Below, piece by piece: positions 42,929 to 50,110 of a DNA stretch of 50,110 nucleotides. The first letter of the stretch is position 1, and each line of letters starts with the position of its first letter. Location: assembly GCA_018882795.1 (NCBI GenBank), contig VERJ01000009.1:1-50110 (forward strand), in the 5' to 3' direction. This stretch comes from Burkholderiaceae bacterium (GTDB taxonomy: Bacteria; Pseudomonadota; Gammaproteobacteria; Burkholderiales; Burkholderiaceae_A). Under the pieces are notes generated by a model that did not search any database, was not told where the DNA came from, and was given only the letters and a program-made list of their open reading frames with translations. Both the position numbers and the translations under genes were made by a program.

Positions 42929-45150
42929 GTCTTGCACTACGTATTGCCCTGCTGCTGGTCTTTCTGCTGGCGGGGGGCCTCATGCTGTTGTTGGCATCGG
43001 CAAGTGCCAGCAGTTCTGCGCTTGATGATATTTATCCATGGCTGATTGGCGCCAGCATTGCGGTCGCCCTGGTCATGGCGGGGCTTGCCATCGGTGTGGT
43101 GATCCGTGTCTGGCGTCGTTTCCGGCAGGGCGCCTTTGGCACCCGCATCATGGTTCGTCTGGCGATTGCCTTTGCCTTGATTGGCGTGGTTCCCGTGGCC
43201 CTGGTCTCGTTTGTCTCGGCACAGTTTCTGGCCAGAACCATTGATAGCTGGTTCAGCCATGGGGTCAATGTGGCCCTTGAATCGGGTGTGTCGCTTGGCC
43301 GTACTTCGCTTGATGGTCTGCAGTCCGAGGCCATGACCAAGGCCCGACGTCTTGCCATTGCGCTGGAGGACCTGCCGGGCAGCCAGATGATCTCTGCCAT
43401 CGAAAAAGTGATCGATGGCCGTGAGGGCGTGGATGTGTTGGTCTTAACCGGATCGGGCAGTGTGGTGGCCAGTCGCAGTGCCCAGTTAACCACCTTGGTG
43501 CCGGAGTTGCCCCCACCAGAGGCGTTGAGCCGGGCCAGGGCTGCCCGACAGTATGTGGCTGTTGAGCCCACCCAGGGCAATCGCGATCGGGGCCTTCAGG
43601 TCCGTGCCATTGCGATGAGCGCCCGGATGACAGCGCTCGGCGAGGAGACACGTTTCGTGCAGTGGATTGAGCAGGTGCCCATTGCGCTGACCCGTAATCT
43701 CGAGGCCTTAAATGATGGTGTCCGAGATTACGAACAGCTGGCACTTGGCAAACAGGGCCTAAGAAAACTCTATGGCATCACGTTGCTATTGACACTGCTA
43801 CTGGCGTTTTTCGGTGCCTTGTTATCGGCGGTGTTGCTGAGTGGCTGGCTTGCGGGCCCACTGCGGCAACTGGAGCGGGCCACCAAGGCGGTGGCCTCCG
43901 GCGACTATCGGCCGCTGCGTTATGACCCCAAGTCAAACGATGAGCTCAATGTATTGGTAGGCTCATTTAATGAGATGACCGCCCAGCTCAACGAGGCCCG
44001 TGAGATTGCCCAACGCAGCCGACTGCGGCTTGAGGAATCCAATTTGTTTTTACAGCAGGTGCTGGGGCATCTGTCGGCCGGGGTGATGATTATGGATTCG
44101 CAATGGCGCCTGATGGATTTCAATGCCAGCGCCGAACGAATTCTGGCCTATGAACTTGGTCCCGAGAAATTACGGCCACTCTCACTGGTGCCGGTGTTGG
44201 GGTCATGCAGCGAACAGCTGACCCGGGGACTCCAGGATCGTGAGGACATTCAGTTTCAGCATGAAACTTTTCAGGAAAACGGCACAGCACTGACCTTGCT
44301 GGTGAGCGGCTCAAGGCTGCCGGGTAAGGCGCCGCAGTACGTGGTGATTTTTGATGACATCGGTGAGCTGCTCTCGGCTCAGCGCTCACGCGATTTTGCA
44401 GAAATGGCCCGTAGGCTGGCCCATGAGATCAAGAATCCACTCACACCGATTCAACTATCTGCAGAGCGCATGGAGCGCAGGCTCTTGGACCGGTTGGGAC
44501 CAGAGGATGCTGAATTGGTCGGCCGATCGACCCGTACCATTGTGAATCAGGTCATGGCGCTCAAGGCCATGGTGGATGAATTCCGCAATTACGCCCGGCT
44601 GCCTGCGCCCAACCCGCAGCCGGTGGAGTTAGGCCGTCTGCTGCAAGAAATCCAAACCCTTTATGGCGGTGATAAGCGGATCCAGTGGCCTTCAGCAAAT
44701 TCGGATTGTTGGGTCTCGGTGGATCGGGCCCAGGCGATTCAGGTGGTGCACAACCTGATCCAGAATGCGCAGGACGCGATTATTGAGCAGCCCGAGGGCA
44801 ACATACGCCTGATGTTGGAGACAGTGAGCAGTACCAAGCCCGGCCAGATGGGCCTTGCATCGAAAAAAATTCGGCTTGCCGTGATTGATAACGGACCCGG
44901 AATTAGCTTGGAGGCGCGGGCAAAGCTATTCGAGCCGTATTTCACCAGCAAGACCAAGGGAAGCGGCCTGGGCCTTGCGATTGTGAAAAAGATCGTTGAG
45001 GAAAATCATGGCCGTGTAAGCCTGGTGAATCGCACGGAGGTCTGGCCTGGGGACGTCAGCGGTGCGGTGGCGTTTGTGGAATTTGCGAAACTTGAAAATG
45101 CGTCCGACAATTCTGCTGTGATTGCAGAAAATCAAAGTAGACATGGCTGA
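42925..45150 (+). CDS. ntrY: Sensor histidine kinase NtrY
   Basis: A 741-residue membrane histidine kinase. Transmembrane segments lie at about 4-24, 38-61, 79-103 and 283-310, with a periplasmic sensor region of about 175 residues between the last two. HAMP (about 305-360), PAS (about 372-480), HisKA with the phospho-acceptor His500 in RLAHEIKNP, and the ATPase domain with NLIQNAQDA, DNGPGI and KGSGLGLAIV follow. NtrY/NtrX pairs govern nitrogen or redox responses in many proteobacteria. It overlaps ntrX by eight bases. Confidence 0.93.
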   Translation: MSLALRIALLLVFLLAGGLMLLLASASASSSALDDIYPWLIGASIAVALVMAGLAIGVVIRVWRRFRQGAFGTRIMVRLAIAFALIGVVPVALVSFVSAQFLARTIDSWFSHGVNVALESGVSLGRTSLDGLQSEAMTKARRLAIALEDLPGSQMISAIEKVIDGREGVDVLVLTGSGSVVASRSAQLTTLVPELPPPEALSRARAARQYVAVEPTQGNRDRGLQVRAIAMSARMTALGEETRFVQWIEQVPIALTRNLEALNDGVRDYEQLALGKQGLRKLYGITLLLTLLLAFFGALLSAVLLSGWLAGPLRQLERATKAVASGDYRPLRYDPKSNDELNVLVGSFNEMTAQLNEAREIAQRSRLRLEESNLFLQQVLGHLSAGVMIMDSQWRLMDFNASAERILAYELGPEKLRPLSLVPVLGSCSEQLTRGLQDREDIQFQHETFQENGTALTLLVSGSRLPGKAPQYVVIFDDIGELLSAQRSRDFAEMARRLAHEIKNPLTPIQLSAERMERRLLDRLGPEDAELVGRSTRTIVNQVMALKAMVDEFRNYARLPAPNPQPVELGRLLQEIQTLYGGDKRIQWPSANSDCWVSVDRAQAIQVVHNLIQNAQDAIIEQPEGNIRLMLETVSSTKPGQMGLASKKIRLAVIDNGPGISLEARAKLFEPYFTSKTKGSGLGLAIVKKIVEENHGRVSLVNRTEVWPGDVSGAVAFVEFAKLENASDNSAVIAENQSRHG

Positions 45151-45853
45151 CATTCTGATCGTCGATGACGAGATTGGCGTTCGGGAGCTTCTTAGCGAAG
45201 TGCTCCAGGATGAAGGCTATTCGGTATCGCTTGCGGAAAATGCCGCCCAGGCCCGGGATCTTCACTCAAGCAAGCGCCATGATCTGGTCCTGCTCGATAT
45301 CTGGATGCCCGATATGGATGGCGTTTCCCTGCTCAAGGAGTGGGCCGCCCAGCAGCAACTCACCGCGCCAGTGATCATGATGTCGGGCCATGCCACCATT
45401 GAAACCGCCGTAGAGGCCACACGGATCGGAGCAATCGATTTTCTTGAAAAACCGATCGCCCTGACCAAACTGTTGCAGACGATCGAAGCCGCCCTAACAC
45501 GGCAGGTCAGAACCCAGATCGCCCCAGAGTCTCAGCCCTCCGCTTATGCGCTTGAGCAAGAGCCCGAGACCGAATACGCCGCCATTGCTGTGCCGACTGA
45601 GCCCCGGCTTGCGCCGGATGCGCCGCCACTCCTGCGGCATGTGAGCTCGCCACGCGAACTTGCCCAGCAGTCTTTGGCCGATATCGATGTGGATGCGCCG
45701 CTACGGGAGGCACGTGATGATTTTGAGCGGGCTTACCTGATGTATCACTTGGAAAAAGAACACGGCAGCATGACCCGTGTGGCTGAAAGCACGGGGCTAG
45801 AGCGCACGCACCTCTACCGCAAACTCAAACAGCTGGGCATTGATAAACGCTGA
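45143..45853 (+). CDS. ntrX: NtrX-type response regulator without AAA+ domain
   Basis: A 236-residue regulator with an N-terminal receiver (1-115; acidic pair Asp8-Asp9, phospho-acceptor Asp52, lysine in FLEKPI) and a C-terminal Fis-type DNA-binding helix-turn-helix (MTRVAESTGLERTHLYRKL). The central sigma-54-activating AAA+ domain of classical NtrX is absent; about 70 residues of Pro/Glu/Ala-rich linker replace it. The segment DAPLREARDDFERAYL just before the helix-turn-helix matches NtrX. It therefore cannot activate sigma-54 polymerase on its own and is likely a DNA-binding repressor or sigma-70 regulator. The ATG at 45143 is chosen; a frame from 45122 is possible. Confidence 0.88.
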   Translation: MADILIVDDEIGVRELLSEVLQDEGYSVSLAENAAQARDLHSSKRHDLVLLDIWMPDMDGVSLLKEWAAQQQLTAPVIMMSGHATIETAVEATRIGAIDFLEKPIALTKLLQTIEAALTRQVRTQIAPESQPSAYALEQEPETEYAAIAVPTEPRLAPDAPPLLRHVSSPRELAQQSLADIDVDAPLREARDDFERAYLMYHLEKEHGSMTRVAESTGLERTHLYRKLKQLGIDKR

Positions 45854-45875
45854 TTGCTGATCGGCGCGCTGACGC

Positions 45876-47267
45876 ATGAAAATTCTGATTCTGGGAGCCG
45901 GCCGTGTGGGTGCAAGCCTTGCGGAGCAGCTGGTGCTGGAGAAAAACGACATCACGGTGGTGGATACTGTGGCAGAGAGCCTCTCGCTGTTGCAGGAGCG
46001 ATTCGATTTGCGCACGATTCAAGGCAATGCCACATCACTTCAGGTACTTGAGCAGGCTGGTATTCAAGACACTGACATTCTGATTGCGGTAACCGCGGAT
46101 GACGAGGCTAATCTGGTGGCCTGTGCCCTGGCCCATCGGCGATTTAATGTGCCGCGTCGCATTGCCCGATTCCGATCATCACAATGGGTGCAGAATCCTG
46201 ATCTGCTTGCACCCGAGGCCTTTGCAGTTGATGTTGCGATCAGTCCTGAGCAGACCGTCACGGATTATTTGTTGAAACTGATCGAGATTCCTGAGGCACT
46301 TCAGGTGATCGAATTCGCCCGGGGCCTGGTGAGCCTGCTGGCCGTAAAGGCTGATGCCGCCAGTCCAATTGTGGGCCATCCTGTTCGTGATCTGCGTGAT
46401 CATTTGCCTCATATTGAGTCGCGTATCGTGGCGATCTTTCGCGCTGGCTACGCCATCATGCCCGACGGTAACACCAGGATTGAAGCCGGCGACGAAGTAT
46501 TTTTTCTCGCCTCCACCCAACACATCCGTCAGGTCACCAAAGAATTGCGTAAGGAAGAGCATGCTGTAAAACGCATGATGATTGTTGGTGGTGGGAACAT
46601 TGGATTGCGGGTGGCCAAGGGCGTCTCCAGCTACATCACTCCTAAAATCATTGAGGGCAACCGGGCCCGATGCAATGTGTTGGCACAGCAACTCAGCGGT
46701 CAGGCCCTGGTACTGCATGGTGATTCAACCGATGAAGAATTACTCGCCCAGGAAAACGTTGGCGGCATGGATCTTTTTTTGGCACTCACCAACGATGATG
46801 AGAACAACATCATGTCGGCTCTGCTCGCTAAAAAGATGGGCGCCCGGCGCGTGATTGCCCTGATCAACCGGCGTGCCTATGCGGAGCTGATGGAGGGCGG
46901 CCGCGTGGATGTGGCCATCACACCCTCCCATGCCACGATTGGTGAATTGTTGAAGTATGTGCGCCGTGGCGATGTTGCGGCAGTCCACAGCCTGCGTCGG
47001 GGGGCGGCCGAGGCCTTGGAGGTCGTGGCCCATGGTGGCAAGACCACCTCCCGGGTGGTAGGCCGCAAAATCGAGGAGATCGACCTGCCGTCGGGCTCCA
47101 GCATTGTGGCGCTGGTCCGCGGCATTGACGGTGATCAGCCTCAGGTCTTGATGGCCCACCACGATACGGTGATTGAAAGTGATGATCACGTGATCGTGTT
47201 TGTGGCCGATAAGCGCATGATCCCCAAGATCGAAAAACTCTTTCAGGTCAGCGCCGGGTTTTTCTGA
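45876..47267 (+). CDS. trkA: Trk potassium uptake regulatory protein TrkA
   Basis: A 463-residue peripheral membrane protein with two RCK units that gate the Trk K+ channel in response to NAD(H) or ATP. The first Rossmann motif is GAGRVGASLAEQL (7-19); the second is VGGGNIGLRVAKG (about 236). Each is followed by a TrkA-C domain. The usual place next to ntrX is kept. The channel subunit TrkH is not seen in this window. Confidence 0.95.
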   Translation: MKILILGAGRVGASLAEQLVLEKNDITVVDTVAESLSLLQERFDLRTIQGNATSLQVLEQAGIQDTDILIAVTADDEANLVACALAHRRFNVPRRIARFRSSQWVQNPDLLAPEAFAVDVAISPEQTVTDYLLKLIEIPEALQVIEFARGLVSLLAVKADAASPIVGHPVRDLRDHLPHIESRIVAIFRAGYAIMPDGNTRIEAGDEVFFLASTQHIRQVTKELRKEEHAVKRMMIVGGGNIGLRVAKGVSSYITPKIIEGNRARCNVLAQQLSGQALVLHGDSTDEELLAQENVGGMDLFLALTNDDENNIMSALLAKKMGARRVIALINRRAYAELMEGGRVDVAITPSHATIGELLKYVRRGDVAAVHSLRRGAAEALEVVAHGGKTTSRVVGRKIEEIDLPSGSSIVALVRGIDGDQPQVLMAHHDTVIESDDHVIVFVADKRMIPKIEKLFQVSAGFF

Positions 47268-47299
47268 GACGTCGGCTGGAAACCCTCTTCTGGCGCTGA
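47248..47299 (+). terminator. Imperfect hairpin spanning the trkA stop codon
   Basis: TCAGCGCC (47248-47255) pairs with GGCGCTGA (47292-47299), and the inner GGGTTT (47256-47261) with AAACCC (47280-47285); a six-base bulge separates the two stems on the right. It lacks a strong U-run (only TTTA follows), so it may end transcription weakly or protect the message. The rest of the trkA-dctP spacer (47300-47451) holds no promoter I can point to with confidence. Confidence 0.4.
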
Positions 47300-47451
47300 T
47301 TTACGGGGTATTCCCTAGCGAAATGGTATAGGTCTCAAAGGCATAATTCGCCTTCGGTTTGCCGCCTGCTGGGCGGTATCCCATGGTTCGGTGCTTGCCA
47401 GCTGAGCGGCGGCATCGTGAGACAGATTTCCTTTCCACTCAGGAGACTCGA

Positions 47452-48621
47452 ATGGCTGACGCCAAGAAAACAAAGGCTGCGGTGTCCAAGCAGGCAGCCC
47501 CCACCCGTCGTAAGTTTCTTGCTGGTGCCGGTGCGGCCAGTGCGGGGGCGCTTGCGTTCCCGATGATCGCCAAGGCGCAGCAGACCACCACCTTCCGTTT
47601 CCAGTCTACCTGGCCGGCCAAGGACATCTTCCACGAGTACGCCAATGATTTCGCCAAAAAAGTCAACGACATGACCGGCGGCGAACTGAAGATCGAAGTG
47701 CTGCCCGCAGGTTCGGTTGTGCCCGCCTTTGGCCTGCTGGATGCGGTGTCCAAGGGCACCCTGGATGGTGGCCATGGCGTGATCGTGTACCACTACGGTA
47801 AGAACTCTGCCCTGGCGCTCTGGGGATCGGGTCCTGCATTCGGTATGGATGCGAACATGCTGCTGGCTTGGCACAAGTATGGCGGCGGTGCGGCCCTTCT
47901 GGAAGAGCTCTACAAGACCGTTGGCGCTGATGTGAAGTCCTATGTGTATGGCCCCATGACTTCCCAGCCCCTGGGATGGTTTAAAAAGCCCATCACCAAG
48001 CTGGAAGACCTAAAAGGCTTGAAGTTCCGCACCGTGGGCATTTCGATTGATATGTTTACCGCCATGGGCGTTTCCGTGAACGCGCTTCCTGGTGGCGAAA
48101 TCGTGCCCGCGATGGATCGTGGCCTGCTAGATGGCGCCGAGTTCAACAACGCCTCTTCTGATCGGATTCTGGGCTTCCCCGATGTCTCCAAGGTCTGCAT
48201 GCTGCAGTCCTATCACCAGAACTCGGAGAACTTCGAGATCATGTTCAACGGTGCCAAGTACCGTGGCCTGCCCGCGAAACTGCGCGCCGTGTTGGATAAC
48301 GCCGTTGAGGCCGCATCCCAGGATCTCGCCTGGAAGGCCTTTGACCGCTATTCCAAGGACTACACCGAGATGCAGACCCAGCAGGGCGTGAAGTTCTACA
48401 AGACACCCGATTCGATTCTGCGTCAGCAGCTCAAGATCTATGACGAAATCGTGGCCAAGAAATCGGCTGAGAATCCTTTGTTTAAGCGGATTGTCGAGTC
48501 GCAGAAGGCCTTTGCCGCCCGTGTCGTGAAGTGGGATATGGACACCACCACTTCCCGCCGTATGGCCTATGACCATTACTTCCGGCCTGCTGCTGCAGCC
48601 CCCGCGAAGAAGAAGGGCTAA
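47452..48621 (+). CDS. dctP: TRAP transporter substrate-binding protein DctP, Tat-exported
   Basis: A 389-residue periplasmic binding protein of a TRAP transporter. A twin-arginine signal is present: Arg19-Arg20 in TRRKFLAG, a hydrophobic stretch, and cleavage near AKA-Q (residue 42). The body has FRFQSTWPAKDIFHEYA, EVLPAGSVVPAFGLLDAVSKG, and the ligand-binding arginine in LKFRTVG. The segment WHKYGGG resembles the 2-oxoacid-binding TakP group, so small carboxylates are likely cargo (inference). AGGAG lies six bases before the ATG at 47452. The tail (PAAAAPAKKKG) is unusual for a binding protein but common in this group. Confidence 0.9.
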   Translation: MADAKKTKAAVSKQAAPTRRKFLAGAGAASAGALAFPMIAKAQQTTTFRFQSTWPAKDIFHEYANDFAKKVNDMTGGELKIEVLPAGSVVPAFGLLDAVSKGTLDGGHGVIVYHYGKNSALALWGSGPAFGMDANMLLAWHKYGGGAALLEELYKTVGADVKSYVYGPMTSQPLGWFKKPITKLEDLKGLKFRTVGISIDMFTAMGVSVNALPGGEIVPAMDRGLLDGAEFNNASSDRILGFPDVSKVCMLQSYHQNSENFEIMFNGAKYRGLPAKLRAVLDNAVEAASQDLAWKAFDRYSKDYTEMQTQQGVKFYKTPDSILRQQLKIYDEIVAKKSAENPLFKRIVESQKAFAARVVKWDMDTTTSRRMAYDHYFRPAAAAPAKKKG

Positions 48622-48655
48622 GCCAAGTAGTAAAATCGTGCCCCTGTTGAGGCAT

Positions 48656-48726
48656 TTGGACCTGCCGCCAAGATGGCAGGTCCAAGCAATGAAGGCAGTC
48701 TTGCCACAAGCAGGCTGCTTTTTTTT
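48656..48726 (+). terminator. Stem-loop plus terminator-like hairpin between dctP and dctQ
   Basis: TTGGACCTGCC (48656-48666) and GGCAGGTCCAA (48675-48685) form a perfect 11-bp stem with an 8-base loop. A second hairpin, AAGCA/TGCTT around GGC (48708-48720), runs directly into eight T's (48719-48726), the pattern of a rho-independent terminator or attenuator. The first is likely to stabilise the upstream dctP message and the second to limit read-through into the permease genes. Confidence 0.65.
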
Positions 48727-48748
48727 GGTTTATTAGGGTGACCACACC

Positions 48749-49336
48749 ATGCAAAAGATATTTCTTACTGTGGACAAAGTCTCGACCGTTGTCGGTCAGA
48801 TTTTCTCCTGGCTGATTATCGGACTGACCCTCTTGATTGGGTTTGAAGTCTTCTCTCGCTATGTCATGAATAATCCCCATCCCTGGGCATTCGATGTGCA
48901 GATGATGCTCTATGGCACGCTGTTCATGATGGCGGGTGCCTACACGCTGGCCAAGAGCGGCCATGTACGCGGGGATATTTTGTATGGTTTTTTAAAACCC
49001 AGAACTCAGGCTACTCTGGACCTGATTCTCTACATCGTGTTTTTCATCCCCGGTGTCTGCGCCCTGATCTATGCGGGCTATTTTTATGCTGCGGATTCCT
49101 GGCGAATTCTTGAGCATTCCTCCATTACCGCCGATGGCCCGCCGCTTTATCCCTTTAAAACCATTATTCCGATTGCAGGCGTATTTCTGATCATCCAGGG
49201 GTTGATCGAGATTCTGCGCTGTGTGGTCTGCATTCAGGAGGGTGAGTGGCCCTCGCGCGAGCATGATGTTGAAGAGGTGGATGTGGAAGAACTTAAGGCC
49301 ATGATTTCCCACGAAGGGGAGAACAAGAATGCGTAA
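48749..49336 (+). CDS. dctQ: TRAP transporter small permease DctQ
   Basis: A 195-residue membrane protein with about four transmembrane helices (roughly 15-35, 48-66, 90-112, 136-160). The sequence FSWLIIGLTLLIGFEVFSRYV then HPWAFDVQMMLYG follows the DctQ pattern (quoted in parts, SRYVMN and WAFDVQ). It ends in an acidic tail (EEVDVEELK). AGGGTGA stands nine bases before the ATG. The gene follows dctP by 127 bases and overlaps dctM by eight. Confidence 0.9.
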   Translation: MQKIFLTVDKVSTVVGQIFSWLIIGLTLLIGFEVFSRYVMNNPHPWAFDVQMMLYGTLFMMAGAYTLAKSGHVRGDILYGFLKPRTQATLDLILYIVFFIPGVCALIYAGYFYAADSWRILEHSSITADGPPLYPFKTIIPIAGVFLIIQGLIEILRCVVCIQEGEWPSREHDVEEVDVEELKAMISHEGENKNA

Positions 49337-50110
49337 GGAGCTCCTCTTCGGTTTTTCGATCATGGCCCTGGTCGTGATCGGCACCCTGGCGCTCATGCCC
49401 TGGGGCAACCTGGAATCAGGCCATGTGGGCCTGCTGATGCTGGCCCTGGTGGTGGTGGCCATCATGATGGGATTTCCCACGGCGTTTACGCTGATGGGCA
49501 TGGGCGTGATGTTCACGTTCTTTGCTTATTACTTTCGTGAACCGAATGCTGCACTGACCAATACGCTCACCCTCATGGTGCAGCGGACCTATGGCGTGAT
49601 GACCAACGATGTGCTGATTGCCATCCCGCTCTTTGTGTTTATGGGCTATCTGGTCGAGCGGGCCAACCTGATCGAAAAACTCTTTAAGTCTCTGCATCTG
49701 GCCCTGGTCCGAGTGCCAGGCTCATTGGCCGTGGCCACGATCTTCACCTGCGCGGTGTTCGCAACCGCTACCGGTATTGTGGGTGCGGTGGTCACACTGA
49801 TGGGCCTGCTGGCCCTGCCGCAGATGCTTAAAAGCGGCTATGACGTCCGTGTCTCAGCCGGTGCTATTACTGCAGGCGGAACCCTGGGCATTCTCATTCC
49901 GCCATCGGTGATGCTGATTGTGTATGGCGCCACTGCTGGGGTGTCGGTGGTGCAGCTTTATGCCGGTGCGTTTTTCCCCGGCATCATGCTTGCCGGCCTC
50001 TACGTTGTCTACGTGATCGTGATGGCGAAAATTAAGCCGGCATCCATGCCGCCGCTTGCTGAAGAGGAGCGTCGCATCGATCTGCCCCAGGCCTATGCGT
50101 CGTTGAAGCG
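49329..50110 (+). CDS. dctM: TRAP transporter large permease DctM (partial)
   Basis: An open frame from ATG 49329 to the right edge with no stop (260 codons read by hand), the N-terminal part of the large TRAP membrane subunit, usually over 420 residues. GFPTAFTLMG, the NDVLIAIPLFVFMGYLVER region, and AGGTLGILIPPSVMLIVYG are hallmarks of the family; the last is the conserved hairpin loop around the Na+ and substrate site. Several transmembrane helices are evident. The C-terminal half is outside the window. GAG of AAGGAG falls within the first codons; translation is probably coupled to dctQ. Confidence 0.92.
   Translation, partial: MRKELLFGFSIMALVVIGTLALMPWGNLESGHVGLLMLALVVVAIMMGFPTAFTLMGMGVMFTFFAYYFREPNAALTNTLTLMVQRTYGVMTNDVLIAIPLFVFMGYLVERANLIEKLFKSLHLALVRVPGSLAVATIFTCAVFATATGIVGAVVTLMGLLALPQMLKSGYDVRVSAGAITAGGTLGILIPPSVMLIVYGATAGVSVVQLYAGAFFPGIMLAGLYVVYVIVMAKIKPASMPPLAEEERRIDLPQAYASLK

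Overview
The window looks like the replication-origin region of a betaproteobacterial chromosome, most likely order Burkholderiales. This rests on protein signatures read by eye (for example the NtrY/short NtrX pair behind rsmB and a DUF4390 gene, and the alanine/lysine-rich tail of TopB) and on gene order. No database search was possible. Almost everything is conserved core genome. I see no rRNA, tRNA, CRISPR array, insertion sequence, prophage or defence island, and no gene-free stretch longer than about 210 bases.

Layout. From 1 to 4.4 kb: the end of an ABC-F gene (uup), then apaG, priA and hemE on the minus strand. From 4.4 to 11.6 kb: a complete F1Fo ATP synthase operon atpIBEFHAGDC on the minus strand, with a good sigma-70-type promoter ahead of atpI and hemE as a likely tenth gene closed by a hairpin. 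From 11.6 to 16 kb: mnmG-rsmG-parA-parB (minus), with a perfect 16-bp parS site touching the mnmG start codon. From 16 to 19.8 kb: a tightly overlapping three-gene operon (TauE/SafE exporter, methylmalonate-semialdehyde dehydrogenase, succinate-semialdehyde dehydrogenase). From 19.9 to 24.6 kb: pdxA, a MOSC protein, pckG, a single-domain asparaginase and a PaaI-type thioesterase. From 24.6 to 28.6 kb: mnmE, yidC, yidD, rnpA, rpmH (minus). From 28.7 to 34.0 kb: dnaA, dnaN, gyrB (plus), with the probable oriC in the dnaA-dnaN spacer. From 34 to 38.5 kb: a cytosolic 5'-nucleotidase, then topB and dprA (minus). From 38.6 to 47.3 kb: def, fmt, htpX, rsmB, DUF4390, ntrY, ntrX, trkA (plus). From 47.4 kb to the end: a TRAP transporter dctP-dctQ-dctM, the last gene cut by the window edge.

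Functional logic. Genes left of about 28.6 kb point mostly left and those to the right mostly right, as expected for genes on the leading strand of forks leaving an origin near dnaA. Initiation (DnaA, DnaN, GyrB), segregation (ParA, ParB, parS), restart (PriA), tRNA/rRNA modification (MnmE, MnmG, RsmG, RsmB) and membrane energetics (ATP synthase, YidC) are clustered. Stop/start overlaps of 4 to 8 bases and non-ATG starts (TTG or GTG in at least nine genes) suggest much translational coupling.

Most unusual observations: a 25-codon in-frame insertion in the zinc-ribbon region of priA that carries a palindromic repeat-like sequence; parS placed where it would cover the mnmG translation start; an NtrX-type regulator lacking the AAA+ domain; and two stacked hairpins between dctP and dctQ. 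I found no convincing wholly new system.
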